From positions 1 through 64,000 of the forward strand of contig PMTV01000047.1 of assembly GCA_003167215.1 (NCBI GenBank): a stretch of 64,000 bases of DNA, given 5' to 3'. The DNA comes from Acidobacteriota bacterium. GTDB taxonomy: Bacteria > Acidobacteriota > Terriglobia > Acidiferrales > UBA7541. A program made the position numbers and the translations under genes. Below, piece after piece: positions 7,600-16,601 of this stretch; the stretch's first letter is position 1; every line of letters begins with the position of its first letter. Under the pieces are notes generated by a model, which made no database searches, was not told the DNA's origin, and saw only the letters and a list, made by a program, of their open reading frames with translations.

Positions 7600-8829
7600 T
7601 TAGTGTTCGGCCGCCGTCTGCCAAGTCATTTTGCTGACGTCCACGCCTTCTTTCGCCATTTCATATAGAGGAGAAAGTTCGCGCAGGCGTTGCACGGTTT
7701 CCACCACGCGATCGGCGACGTAGTCCACTTCCTCGGCGGTGTTAAACCGGCCGATACCGAAACGGATGGAAGTGTGCGCCAGGTCTTCGCCCACGCCGAG
7801 CGCCTTGAGCACGTAACTTGGTTCGAGCGTGGCGGAAGTGCAGGCGGAGCCGCTGGAAACTGCGATGTCATTGATGCCCATCAAGAGCGATTCGCCTTCG
7901 ACGAACGCGAAACTGATGTTGATGTTGTGCGGCAAGCGATGCTCCATCGAGCCGTTGATAAACGTTTCGTCCAGGCGCGACATGATGCGTTCGGTCAGAC
8001 GTTCACGAAGCTTGCGGAGCTTTTCGCTTTCCGCCGCCATTTCGTTCTGGCAGATTTCGCAGGCTTTGCCGAGTCCGACGATGCCAGTGACGTTCAGCGT
8101 GCCGGAACGCATCCCGCGCTCGTGGCCACCGCCGTCAATGATCGCTGCAAGTTGCACGCGGGGATTCTTTCTGCGCACGTACAGAGCGCCGATTCCTTTG
8201 GGGCCGTAAATCTTGTGGCCGGAAATCGACATCAGGTCGATGCCGTCTTTTTGGACGTCCACAGGAATTTTCCCCACCGCTTGCACGCCGTCCACGTGGA
8301 AAAAGATGCCTTTTTCTTTTGCGATCTTGCCAATCTCCGCGATGGGCTGGACTACGCCGATTTCGTTATTGGCGTACATGATGGAAATCAGGATGGTCTT
8401 GGGCGTGATGGCTTTGCGCAATTCATCCAGGTTTATGCGGCCGTCTTTCTGTACCGGAAGATAGGTGACTTCGTAACCGTATTTTTCCAGGCGCTTGCAG
8501 GTGTCGAGCGTGGCCTTGTGCTCGGTGACCTGCGTAATAATATGATTGCCCTTTTCGCGATACATTTCCGCAGCGCCCTTGATGGCGAGGTTGGTGGATT
8601 CCGTCGCGCCGCTGGTGAAAATGATCTCCTTCGGCGTGGCGTTAATGAGCTTGGCTATCTGACCGCGCGCATTTTCGACGGCTTCTTCCGCCACCCAGCC
8701 GAATTCGTGGTTGCGGCTGGCGGAGTTGCCGAACTTCTCGGTGAAATAGGGCAGCATTGCATCGAGTACGCGAGGATCGACGGGCGTGGTCGCGTGATTG
8801 TCCATATAAATCGGGAGCTTGATTGCCAT
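7600..8829 (-). CDS. iscS: IscS, group I cysteine desulfurase
   Basis: A 409-aa PLP enzyme that takes sulfur from L-cysteine for Fe-S assembly. Visible motifs: [18 protein letters not shown] at the start, the SGATESTN cofactor loop, [17 protein letters not shown] with the Schiff-base lysine, and [18 protein letters not shown] with the mobile active-site cysteine. The long loop around that cysteine marks group I (IscS/NifS) rather than SufS. It follows iscR by 9 bp. Operon context supports iscS over nifS. Confidence 0.96.
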   Translation of the reverse strand: MAIKLPIYMDNHATTPVDPRVLDAMLPYFTEKFGNSASRNHEFGWVAEEAVENARGQIAKLINATPKEIIFTSGATESTNLAIKGAAEMYREKGNHIITQVTEHKATLDTCKRLEKYGYEVTYLPVQKDGRINLDELRKAITPKTILISIMYANNEIGVVQPIAEIGKIAKEKGIFFHVDGVQAVGKIPVDVQKDGIDLMSISGHKIYGPKGIGALYVRRKNPRVQLAAIIDGGGHERGMRSGTLNVTGIVGLGKACEICQNEMAAESEKLRKLRERLTERIMSRLDETFINGSMEHRLPHNINISFAFVEGESLLMGINDIAVSSGSACTSATLEPSYVLKALGVGEDLAHTSIRFGIGRFNTAEEVDYVADRVVETVQRLRELSPLYEMAKEGVDVSKMTWQTAAEH

Positions 8830-8838
8830 TCTATTCTC

Positions 8839-9276
8839 CTAAACTCTTAACTCAACGACCTCGGACATTGGCGCTTCGTCGGTCATCTGTGAAATTGTCA
8901 CTTTCCCAAGAACTTCCAAAATACTGTCATTCACTCGCCGCAGCGGTTCGCGAATCGAACAAGTGGTAGTGACGCCGCACGCGCCGCGCGAGGTGATGCA
9001 GGACGTGATGAACAAAGGTCCGTCAATCGCGCGAATCACATCCAGCGCGGTGATCAAGGAAGCATCGCGCGCCAGTGTGTATCCCCCACTCGAACCATGC
9101 CGCGCCGCGACCAATCCGCCCTTGGCCAGCTTCTGAAGGACTTTAGCCATCAGCGGCGTGGACATTTTGTAAACCTCGGCGATATCGGATGCGCTACAGG
9201 AACCGTGTCCGTTGTGCATCGCCAAATGCTTCAGAGCGATAAGTCCGTAATCCGCCTTTTTCGATAGCTTCATCAT
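8839..9276 (-). CDS. iscR: IscR, Rrf2-family Fe-S regulator
   Basis: Residues 2 onward (MKLSKKADYGLIALKHLA) form the winged helix of Rrf2 proteins, with the recognition region PLMAKVLQKLAKGGLV and a wing at GSSGGYTLARD. Three cysteines in SCITSRGACGVTTTC (C-x6-C-x5-C) can hold a [2Fe-2S] cluster. I chose the ATG at 9276 (9273 is equally possible). A GTG at 9306 would run through the operator described at 9289-9303, so it is unlikely. First gene of the isc operon; likely represses it when holo (established for E. coli IscR). Confidence 0.93.
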   Translation of the reverse strand: MMKLSKKADYGLIALKHLAMHNGHGSCSASDIAEVYKMSTPLMAKVLQKLAKGGLVAARHGSSGGYTLARDASLITALDVIRAIDGPLFITSCITSRGACGVTTTCSIREPLRRVNDSILEVLGKVTISQMTDEAPMSEVVELRV

Positions 9277-9288
9277 TAGAGTCAAATA

Positions 9289-9303
9289 CGACTGAATTAG
9301 TCG
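9289..9303. promoter_or_regulatory. IscR type-1-like operator
   Basis: CGACTGAATTAGTCG is an inverted repeat whose core GACT-GAATT-AGTC fits the E. coli IscR type 1 consensus core GACT-RWWWY-AGTC exactly; the outer ATA/TAT parts fit poorly. It starts 7 bp past the -10 box of the iscR promoter and covers the expected start of transcription, the right place for autorepression. Further AGTC/GACT half-sites lie at 9317-9325 and 9280-9283. Confidence 0.7.
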
Positions 9304-9310
9304 CACTTGA

Positions 9311-9340
9311 ATTGTAAGTCTGACTCCTACGGCTTGTCAA
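9311..9340 (-). promoter_or_regulatory. iscR (isc operon) sigma-70 promoter
   Basis: Read leftward on the minus strand: -35 TTGACA (9340-9335), an 18-bp spacer, -10 TACAAT (9316-9311). The -35 is perfect and the -10 differs at one base. It lies 35 bp before the iscR ATG and directs transcription through the whole isc operon. An AGTC-T-GACT element sits in the spacer next to the -10. Confidence 0.8.
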
Positions 9341-9777
9341 GCTTAGATGCCCTCACAAGCCTTGAAGACACAACAGTTTAAACAACGACCATTCTAGTCG
9401 CCTTAGTCAAATATGATGCAGCCAATGGCTAAAAAGCATAGCTGAACGGCAGAAAGCCTGGCCGAACGGTTTTGGAGTGCCCGGAGGCGCTTGCGTCCAA
9501 CCGGTCTGACGGGCGGCTCTAGGATCCCCTAAGGTAATCGTAGGGTGACGGCTCAAGCGAGTCGCTGACTGCGCACGACAATCGACCAGCAACGCGAACC
9601 GAACGCCAAGCATGTCGAGACCGTGACCCTGCTTTGGAAGGCTGGAGCGTGAGTTCAGATCAACCCTCTGATATCCGGCGCTAATAAACAGCCTTGCGCT
9701 GCGGATTTTTTGTCGCGGCAGTGCGGGAAAATGTAGGTTAGAATGGCGCACGAAATGCCTTCTGAAGGCAACAACCA
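9341..9777. other. Intergenic region between iscR and coaD, no gene assigned
   Basis: About 440 bp separate the divergent iscR and coaD. A 114-codon minus-strand frame crosses it, but its protein is arginine/serine-rich without domain character and I reject it. The region holds several short GC-rich inverted repeats (for example around 9478-9500) and could encode a structured RNA. It does not show the hallmark motifs of RNase P RNA, tmRNA or SRP RNA. No coaD promoter of good quality was found. Confidence 0.4.
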
Positions 9778-10263
9778 GTGATCGCTATCTATCCCGGGTC
9801 TTTCGACCCCGTTACCAACGGCCACCTCGATTTAATTGCGCGCGGCGCGATGATTTTCGACAAACTGATCGTCGCCGTTGCGCACAACCTGGAAAAAGAT
9901 CCATTATTCGAAGTGAAGGAACGCATTGAGCTGCTGGAAGCTGTTACCTTCGATTGGAAAAATGTGGAAGTGGACGTGTTCGACGGGTTGCTGATGGAAT
10001 ACGCCAACACCAAGAACGCGCGCGTAGTGGTTCGAGGGATACGCGCCGTTTCCGACTACGAGTATGAGTTGCAGATGGCGATGATGAACCGCCATATCGA
10101 GCCGCAAGTGGAAACGGTATTCATGCTGCCGGCGCAACAGTACAGCTACTTGAGTTCGCGGCTGGTGAAAGAACTCGCGCGGCTGGGCGGCTCGGTCAAG
10201 GATTTGGTGCCGCCGATTGTGGCGGAGCGGCTGCGCGCGAAAGTCGGTAAAGAGGACGCCTAA
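9778..10263 (+). CDS. coaD: Phosphopantetheine adenylyltransferase
   Basis: The 161-aa enzyme makes dephospho-CoA from 4'-phosphopantetheine and ATP. The nucleotidyltransferase motif IYPGSFDPVTNGHLDLI stands at the N-terminus, VVRGIRAVSDYEYELQMAMMNR is in the centre, and YSYLSSRLVKELARLGG is the C-terminal substrate loop. It starts at GTG 9778, since the family begins directly before the IYPGSFDP motif. Its TAA overlaps the next ATG by one base, so it heads a coaD-aminotransferase-manA-manC operon. Confidence 0.96.
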   Translation: MIAIYPGSFDPVTNGHLDLIARGAMIFDKLIVAVAHNLEKDPLFEVKERIELLEAVTFDWKNVEVDVFDGLLMEYANTKNARVVVRGIRAVSDYEYELQMAMMNRHIEPQVETVFMLPAQQYSYLSSRLVKELARLGGSVKDLVPPIVAERLRAKVGKEDA

Positions 10264-11474
10264 TGGAACTTGCCACCGGGAGAAAAATGGAAGAGATATT
10301 CCACCTTGCAGACCGCGTGAATCGCATCAGCGTTTCGCAGACGATGGTCGTCCTTCAGGAAGCGGAGCGGCTGAAGGCGCAGGGAGTTGACGTGGCCGAC
10401 TTCGGCCCCGGCGAGCCGGATTTTCCGACGCCGGAACACATCAAGCGCGCCGCGATCAAGGCGCTGGAAGAAAATCGAACGAAATACACTTCGGTATTCG
10501 GCATTGCGCCGCTCCGCCAGGCCATCTGCGACTGGCATGCCGCGCAATTAGGTTCCTCCTATCAGCCGGCTGAGTGCGTGGTGAACACCGGGGGAAAGCA
10601 CGCGATTTTCAACACGGTTTGCGCGCTGGTTAATTCCGGCGATGAAGTAATCATTGGCGCGCCTTACTGGGTGAGCTATCCCGATATTATTAAGTATGCG
10701 GGTGGAAAACCGGTGGTGGTACCCACGCACGCCGAGGATGAATTTATTCTGCGCGCTGCGGAAGTGGAAAAAGCGATCACTCCGCGGACGCGCATGGTGA
10801 TGGTGAATTCTCCAAACAATCCTACCGGAGCGGTAATTCCGCCTGATGAGTTCGCGAAGATTTTGGAGGTTTGCAAGCGCCGCCACGTCTGGCTGCTTTC
10901 CGATGAGTGCTATTCGCACTTCACCTACGGCGACGCGAAACCATTTTCGATAGCGAGCGTGCCGGGTGCGAAAGAACACACGATTATCGCCGGATCATTT
11001 TCAAAAACTTTTGCCATGACCGGCTGGCGCATGGGCTACGTCCTGGCGCCGAAGCCGCTGGTGGACGCAGTCGCGAAATTGCAGAGCCAGTCCACTTCGA
11101 ATCCGAATTCGATCACGCAATACGCCGCCCTGGCAGCCATGCGGGGGAGCATGGATACCGTCGCTACCATGCTGGCCGAATATGCGCGGCGCCGGGAAAG
11201 CATTCTGGCGGGCTTGCGCGCCATTCCGGGAATTACGTGCGCTACGCCGCGCGGCGCGTTCTACGTGTTCCCCAATGTCAGCGCGCATTTCAACAAACAA
11301 ATGCCGGATGACGTGGGGGTGGCCAAGCAACTTCTGGAACGCGAGCATGTGGCCGTGGTACCGGGCGAACCATTTGGCGCGCCGGGACACATTCGTATTT
11401 CTTATGCGACGTCGATGGAGCGAATCCAAGAAGGCCTGAGCAGGATGCGGCGCTTCTTCGGCAGTGCGGCGTGA
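10263..11474 (+). CDS. aspB: Aspartate aminotransferase, class I
   Basis: A 403-aa fold-type I PLP enzyme. The Schiff-base lysine is in GSFSKTFAMTGWRMGY, the cofactor aspartate/tyrosine pair is in LSDECYSHFTYG, and NSPNNPTGAVIPP is the conserved asparagine motif. The N-terminal part has FGPGEPDFPTPEHIKRAA, typical of the AspB/Thermus-like Igamma subgroup. The likely reaction is aspartate plus 2-oxoglutarate to oxaloacetate plus glutamate; substrate breadth cannot be read from sequence. It overlaps coaD by one base and manA by four. Confidence 0.9.
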   Translation: MELATGRKMEEIFHLADRVNRISVSQTMVVLQEAERLKAQGVDVADFGPGEPDFPTPEHIKRAAIKALEENRTKYTSVFGIAPLRQAICDWHAAQLGSSYQPAECVVNTGGKHAIFNTVCALVNSGDEVIIGAPYWVSYPDIIKYAGGKPVVVPTHAEDEFILRAAEVEKAITPRTRMVMVNSPNNPTGAVIPPDEFAKILEVCKRRHVWLLSDECYSHFTYGDAKPFSIASVPGAKEHTIIAGSFSKTFAMTGWRMGYVLAPKPLVDAVAKLQSQSTSNPNSITQYAALAAMRGSMDTVATMLAEYARRRESILAGLRAIPGITCATPRGAFYVFPNVSAHFNKQMPDDVGVAKQLLEREHVAVVPGEPFGAPGHIRISYATSMERIQEGLSRMRRFFGSAA

Positions 11475-12523
11475 ATCTTTGTCCGGCGCGGCTGGAGCCG
11501 ATTTTCAGCCCGCGTCCCTGGGGCGCCCGTTCTCTGGCGCCATTTTTCCCTGAAAAATCAAATTTAACCGAACCGCTTGGCGAAGCTTGGCTGACGGGCA
11601 ACGACTGCGTTTTCGCGTCGGGTCCCTATGCGGGCAAAAAACTCGCTGACGCCTGGCGCGAAATGCCGGCCGAATGGAAGGGAACGTCTGAGCGCGACCA
11701 CGGTTCGTTCCCGCTCCTCGTGAAATTTCTGTTTGTGGAAGATAAGCTTTCCGTACAAGTTCATCCGGATGATGATTATGCTGCGCGGCACGAACAGTCT
11801 GCCGGGGGCCGTGGCAAGACAGAGATGTGGTACGCGATGCGAGCCGGCAAAGGCGCGGAAGTGATGGTGGGACTGAAGGACGGCGTGGATCTGCAGCAAT
11901 TCCGCCGTTCGATAGCCGACGGTACGGCGGAGGATTGTCTGGAGCACATTCCTGTGCATGCAGGAGAGGCAATTTTTGTTCCCGCCGGTACAGCGCACAC
12001 GATTGGACCGGGACTGATCCTCTGCGAGATCCAGGAACATTCCGACATCACCTATCGTGTTTACGATTACAATCGCCGCGACGCGAAGGGGCAGGCGCGA
12101 GCTTTGCACATCGAGAAGGCGCTCGAAGTGATGCGGTTTGGGGCGCAAAACGCAGGAAAAATTCAGCCAGTGCGGGTCCAGCGCAATTCAGTAACGACAA
12201 CATACTTTGCGGCGTGCCGGTATTTTGTGGCTGAGAAATGGGAATTTGAGAAACGTATCACTCCGGATGCAGTAGCCGGCCGCTTCGAACTATTGATCAT
12301 TCTTGAAGGCGCGGGCGAGATTCAGTGGGCCGGCGAGCACATGAAGTACGAGCCCGCACAAGTCTGGCTGATTCCTGCAGCTCTCAGCGCGTATGAATTG
12401 AAGCCCCATTCGCGCTCGGAGCTATTGCGGACTCACGTTCCCGGTGACCTAAGCGAATTGGGGAGACAGCTGATCGCTCAGGGGATCAGCGAAGCGCAAT
12501 GGTCGAGGCTGGTGCATTTTTGA
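11471..12523 (+). CDS. manA: Mannose-6-phosphate isomerase, class I
   Basis: The 350-aa cupin-type enzyme interconverts fructose-6-phosphate and mannose-6-phosphate. It shows the PWGARSLAPFF start, the zinc-site segment KFLFVEDKLSVQVHPDDDYA, GRGKTEMWYAM and the second metal region VPAGTAHTIGPGLILCEIQEHSDITYRVYD. GTG 11471 overlaps the upstream TGA (GTGA), indicating coupling. It is followed by manC, so the operon routes fructose-6-phosphate to GDP-mannose. Confidence 0.93.
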   Translation: MNLCPARLEPIFSPRPWGARSLAPFFPEKSNLTEPLGEAWLTGNDCVFASGPYAGKKLADAWREMPAEWKGTSERDHGSFPLLVKFLFVEDKLSVQVHPDDDYAARHEQSAGGRGKTEMWYAMRAGKGAEVMVGLKDGVDLQQFRRSIADGTAEDCLEHIPVHAGEAIFVPAGTAHTIGPGLILCEIQEHSDITYRVYDYNRRDAKGQARALHIEKALEVMRFGAQNAGKIQPVRVQRNSVTTTYFAACRYFVAEKWEFEKRITPDAVAGRFELLIILEGAGEIQWAGEHMKYEPAQVWLIPAALSAYELKPHSRSELLRTHVPGDLSELGRQLIAQGISEAQWSRLVHF

Positions 12524-13686
12524 GTCGCGCTCAGAAAACAGCGGCAGCAAGGGTCTCGATTCCCACATGCGCTGTCCTACTTGCGGGCGGACGCGGCACT
12601 CGTTTCTGGCCGCGCAGCCGCATGCGCACTCCCAAACAACTTCTGAATATCGCGGGGAACGAAACCATGCTGCGCGAGACTGTTGCGCGGCTGGAGCCGA
12701 TCGTTCCGCTGCGGAATTTCTGGGTTGTGACGAACGCGGAACAGTCCGCTGCAGCCCGTGGCGAACTTCGCGGCGTGCCTTCTTCGCAAATATTGGCTGA
12801 GCCTCTTGGGCGCAACACGGCTGCGGCCATCGGCCTCGCCGCAATCCATCTCGCACGCGTACACGGGGACGCGCTAATGGCTGTGCTTCCCGCCGATAGT
12901 TACATTGCCGATGCCCCGAGATATCGCAAACTCGTGCGCGCGGCGCTGGATTTGGCGCGCTCACCCGGAAACTTGGTGGTACTCGGCGTTCCGCCTGGTC
13001 GGCCAGAGACCGGTTACGGATACATCGAACGCGGTGGCATGTACGCTCGGCCGGGCGGTGTAGCAGCTTATTCCGTCCGCCGGTTTACTGAAAAGCCGGC
13101 GCTACCTGTGGCGCGTAAGTATGTAGCGTCACGAAAGTATTTCTGGAATGCGGGGATGTTTTTCTGGCGAGCCTCGACCTTCCTGGAAAACCTCCGGCGA
13201 TTTCTCCCCGGCACACACGCCGCGCTTACCGAACTCGCGAAGACTATCGGTACGGCTCGATATGCATCCGCGCTGCGGAGAATTTATCCGCGCTTTGAAA
13301 ATATATCGGTTGACTATGCCGTAATGGAGCCGGCTACCCGGTCCACTTCCGGCGTGAGCGCTCGGAGAAACGGCCCAGCCGGCCCGCCGCGCGTTTTCGT
13401 GATTCCCGCGAAAGTCGGCTGGAGCGACATTGGATCTTGGACCGCGGTGTATGAGCTGCTCGCTTCCAAACCCGGCGCGAACGTCTCGGCCGGGCCGTTC
13501 TTTTCAATTGACGCGAGCGGAAATTATTTCTGGAGTCCGAAGAAGTTCATAGCGGCGATTGGGGTACGCGACATGGTGCTGGTCGAGACCGATGACGCCA
13601 TTCTTCTATGTCCCCGCGAGCGATCGCAGGACGTGGGGAGAATCGTCAGGTGGCTCGAAGAGCGGAGGCTGAAGCATCTGCTGTAG
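12499..13686 (+). CDS. manC: Mannose-1-phosphate guanylyltransferase
   Basis: A 395-aa nucleotidyltransferase with the signature LLAGGRGTRFWPRSR, the PKQLL motif, EPLGRNTAAAIGLAA and FTEKP. It makes GDP-mannose from mannose-1-phosphate and GTP. The C-terminal isomerase cupin found in bifunctional ManC/AlgA proteins is absent, consistent with a separate manA gene overlapping it by 25 bp. The roughly 18-residue N-terminal lead suggests that a later start is possible, but no better ATG is present. Confidence 0.92.
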   Translation: MVEAGAFLSRAQKTAAARVSIPTCAVLLAGGRGTRFWPRSRMRTPKQLLNIAGNETMLRETVARLEPIVPLRNFWVVTNAEQSAAARGELRGVPSSQILAEPLGRNTAAAIGLAAIHLARVHGDALMAVLPADSYIADAPRYRKLVRAALDLARSPGNLVVLGVPPGRPETGYGYIERGGMYARPGGVAAYSVRRFTEKPALPVARKYVASRKYFWNAGMFFWRASTFLENLRRFLPGTHAALTELAKTIGTARYASALRRIYPRFENISVDYAVMEPATRSTSGVSARRNGPAGPPRVFVIPAKVGWSDIGSWTAVYELLASKPGANVSAGPFFSIDASGNYFWSPKKFIAAIGVRDMVLVETDDAILLCPRERSQDVGRIVRWLEERRLKHLL

Positions 13687-13785
13687 CCTGAGCGCGGATA
13701 GTTTCTCCATATTGGCTGGGCACGTTTGCCGTGGCTCTACAACACCTCCTTTCCGCCGCAAAATCCATCGCTTATACTCTGAACC

Positions 13786-15204
13786 GTGACACAAATTAAA
13801 TTTGGCACCGACGGCTGGCGCGGCGTTATCGCCGATGAGGTCACCTACGAGAATGTGCGGAAGGTGGCACACGCGATCGCGCGTTACGTGGTTCGCGCAG
13901 AAAAGCCGGGAGCGGAAATATTGGTGGGATTTGACACACGCTTCGGGTCAGAAAAATTCGCACAAGTCGTGGCCGAGACCGTCTCCGCAGCGGGCAGCCC
14001 GGTTTCGCTTGCTTCCGACGCATGTCCTACGCCGGCACTTTCCTTACTGGTGCGCTTGCGCGGCGCTGCCGGCGGAATCCAAATCACGGCGAGTCACAAT
14101 CCATTTCGCTGGAACGGCATGAAATTCAAGGCCAGCTACGGCAGTTCCGCGTCGCCCGCAATCGTTGCGCAGATTGAAACGGAACTGGCGAAAGTTTTGC
14201 GTGACGGCGTGCCTCCGCTTCCGCCGAGAAAAGATCTAATCCGCTCGCTCGACGTTCGCACGCCGTATCTGGAAACGCTGGCCGGACTGGTTGACTGGGA
14301 CCGAATACGCGCAGCGAAATTCCGGTTCCTCATTGATCCCATGCATGGAGCGGGAAGAGGTTTGTTGAGCGAACTTTTTCGCCGCAACGCAATCGAATGC
14401 GAGGAAATTCGCGGTACGCGCGATCCGCTGTTCGGGGGCGTGAATCCCGAGCCCATCGAGCCGCACGTCGAAGCGCTGCGTCTGGCTTTGCGCAAAGGCC
14501 ACTTTGACGCGGGGTTTGCTTTTGACGGGGACGCCGACCGCATCGGCGCCATGGACAGCGACGGCACGTTCATCACGCCACACCAAATATTCTCTATTTT
14601 GCTGTGGCATCTGGCAGGGACGCGCAAGCTAACAGGCGACGTGGCGAAAACATTTTCGACGACGAAAATGATCGACAAAATTGCCGGTCATTTCGGGCGC
14701 AAAGTCTGGGAAACGCCGATCGGCTTTAAATATATCTGCGACCGCATGCTCGAGAGCGACATCCTGTTGGGAGGCGAGGAAAGCGGCGGGATCGGCACCA
14801 AGCTGTATTTGCCGGAACGCGACGCAACCGTGAATGCCCTGCTGCTTGCCGAGGTGATGGCCTGGCACGGCAAGCGACTCGGCGAACTCGTCGCCATGCT
14901 TCACCGGGAATTCGGCGAACATCACTACGGGCGTGTGGACTTGGTCGTCACAGATGCACAGAAGAAAAAAGCACTGAGCCATTTCACGGGCGCCAAATTC
15001 ACCAGGCTACTGGATTGGCCGATCACTCGCCGTGAGGATCTCGATGGCTTGAAGATGTATCTTGGGGATATCGGCTGGGTCATGGTGCGGGCATCAGGGA
15101 CAGAACATATGTTACGGATTTATTCCGAGACCACGCGGCCGGAAACGACACGCCGGGTTCTCGACGAAGCCAGCGCCGTGGTCAAGCGTCTTCACCAGGC
15201 CTGA
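13786..15204 (+). CDS. Phosphoglucomutase/phosphomannomutase
   Basis: The 472-aa alpha-D-phosphohexomutase starts at GTG 13786 with QIKFGTDGWRGVIADEVT. The phosphoserine loop is ITASHNPFRWNGMKFK, the metal loop AFDGDADRIGAMD, the sugar loop GGEESGGIG and the phosphate loop RASGTEHMLRIY. With manA and manC upstream it probably converts mannose-6-phosphate to mannose-1-phosphate, but glucose phosphates are equally possible. The 99-bp gap after manC may hold its own promoter. Confidence 0.9.
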   Translation: MTQIKFGTDGWRGVIADEVTYENVRKVAHAIARYVVRAEKPGAEILVGFDTRFGSEKFAQVVAETVSAAGSPVSLASDACPTPALSLLVRLRGAAGGIQITASHNPFRWNGMKFKASYGSSASPAIVAQIETELAKVLRDGVPPLPPRKDLIRSLDVRTPYLETLAGLVDWDRIRAAKFRFLIDPMHGAGRGLLSELFRRNAIECEEIRGTRDPLFGGVNPEPIEPHVEALRLALRKGHFDAGFAFDGDADRIGAMDSDGTFITPHQIFSILLWHLAGTRKLTGDVAKTFSTTKMIDKIAGHFGRKVWETPIGFKYICDRMLESDILLGGEESGGIGTKLYLPERDATVNALLLAEVMAWHGKRLGELVAMLHREFGEHHYGRVDLVVTDAQKKKALSHFTGAKFTRLLDWPITRREDLDGLKMYLGDIGWVMVRASGTEHMLRIYSETTRPETTRRVLDEASAVVKRLHQA

Positions 15205-15246
15205 AATGCATTCGTGCGCTGCTGGCACGGAAAAGGGAGAGCGAAC

Positions 15247-15606
15247 ATGGAAGTCGTGAATCTGAATGAAAAGCTATCGAAAGTGAAAGAACGCTGGAGC
15301 CCGAAAATCGTCGGCGAGTTGAACGATTCCTACGTGAAGGTCGTCAAGTTCACGGGCGAATTCGTGTGGCACCATCACGAGAATGAAGACGAGCTATTCC
15401 TGGTGATTAAAGGACGCCTGCGCATGAAATTTCGCGATCGCGAAGCCGTGGTGGCGCCGGGTGAATTCATCATCGTGCCGAAGGGTGTGGAACATCTTCC
15501 GGTCGCGGACGAGGAAGTCGAAGTTGTTCTCTTGGAGCCGAAGACGACGCTGAACACCGGCAATGTGCGGAACGAACGGACGCGCGTCGAACTAGAACGC
15601 TTGTAA
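15247..15606 (+). CDS. Small cupin-domain protein
   Basis: A 119-aa single-domain cupin: motif 1 is FVWHHHENEDELFLVIKG and motif 2 is PGEFIIVPKGVEHLPVADEE, giving three or four metal-binding histidines and a glutamate. I start it at ATG 15247, preceded by an AGGGAG ribosome site at good distance. The function of such stand-alone cupins is not known; relatives are annotated as possible isomerases or dioxygenases. It is 42 bp after the phosphohexomutase. Confidence 0.88.
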   Translation: MEVVNLNEKLSKVKERWSPKIVGELNDSYVKVVKFTGEFVWHHHENEDELFLVIKGRLRMKFRDREAVVAPGEFIIVPKGVEHLPVADEEVEVVLLEPKTTLNTGNVRNERTRVELERL

Positions 15607-15646
15607 ATCGAAAAGCTGTGCGCCCGATGGGGCAGAAAGCAGAATC

Positions 15647-16528
15647 ATGAAGCGGCGACTTTACACACTGGATGTTTTCACCACGAAACGTTTTGCCGGA
15701 AATCCGCTCGCCGTGGTTACTGACGGCGACGGTCTTTCCACCGCGAAGATGCAAGCCATTGCACGCGAAATGAATCTTTCCGAAACGGTGTTCATTCAGA
15801 AGCCCACGAACAATCGCGCGCTGGCCCGCCTGCGCATTTTCACAACTACGCGCGAACTCCCGCTGGCCGGCCATCCGGTGATTGGGACGTGGTTTCTTCT
15901 CGCGGAGTTGGGCGTGGTGCCCGCTTCCGAGGGAAGTGTCCACATACTGCAGCAGACCGGCGCGGGAATTTTGCCCGTTGAGTTCACATTTCACAATGGC
16001 CGGGTAGTGCGCGTCACGATGACTCAGAAGCCGGCGAGTTTCAAACGCGCTCGATTCACACGCGCGGCGCTGGCGGAAACGCTGGGATTGAAACCGAGCG
16101 ATCTCGCAGCTTCACTGCCTCTTGAATTTGTGTCCACGGGAATTTCAAACCTGATGGTGCCGGTGAGCCGGCGCAGCGTGCTTCCTCGCATCCATATGAA
16201 TATGCGCGCACTGGCTCACCTGATTTCCAGCAGCGGCACAATGGCATATTGTTTTGCCTTGGGCGGTCGCGGCCGCGTATTTGCCCGCGGCATGGTTCCG
16301 TGGGGAATCATTGAAGATCCGGCAACCGGCTCGGCAGGCGGGTCGCTCGGCGCCTACCTCGTGCAGCACGGGCAATTGCGCGCATCGGAAGGATTGACGA
16401 TCATGCAGGGAGTCGAAATGGGCCGCCCTAGCGAGATCCAAGTGGAAATTATGGCAGAACGCGGGCGGCTGACTCCCAAAGTGAGCGGTTCAGCGGTGCG
16501 CGTTTTCGAAGGCGAAATCGAAGCCTGA
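15647..16528 (+). CDS. PhzF-family isomerase/epimerase-like protein
   Basis: The 293-aa protein starts KRRLYTLDVFTTKRFAGNPLAVV and has the catalytic glutamate region MNLSETVFI, the TTTRELPLAGHPVIGTWF motif and the C-terminal EDPATGSAGGSLGAYLVQHG loop of PhzF proteins. It folds as two similar halves of the diaminopimelate epimerase type. The substrate is unknown; no phenazine genes are nearby. It lies 40 bp after the cupin on the same strand. Confidence 0.9.
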   Translation: MKRRLYTLDVFTTKRFAGNPLAVVTDGDGLSTAKMQAIAREMNLSETVFIQKPTNNRALARLRIFTTTRELPLAGHPVIGTWFLLAELGVVPASEGSVHILQQTGAGILPVEFTFHNGRVVRVTMTQKPASFKRARFTRAALAETLGLKPSDLAASLPLEFVSTGISNLMVPVSRRSVLPRIHMNMRALAHLISSSGTMAYCFALGGRGRVFARGMVPWGIIEDPATGSAGGSLGAYLVQHGQLRASEGLTIMQGVEMGRPSEIQVEIMAERGRLTPKVSGSAVRVFEGEIEA

Positions 16529-16601
16529 TGTTTTGGGTATGCTTTACGCTTTTCGATTCGAGGCGAAAGCGCGCGGAAATTTCAAAGCGCCGAGGGAGGG
16601 C

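Noticed and set aside
7690-8850. Long open frame on the plus strand opposite iscS (386 codons)
   Set aside because: It is the complement of the desulfurase gene, which carries every family motif; the opposite product has no domain character. GC-rich DNA often gives such antisense frames.
9407-9751. 114-codon minus-strand frame between iscR and coaD
   Set aside because: Arg/Ser-rich low-information protein, no ribosome site, no neighbouring coupling.
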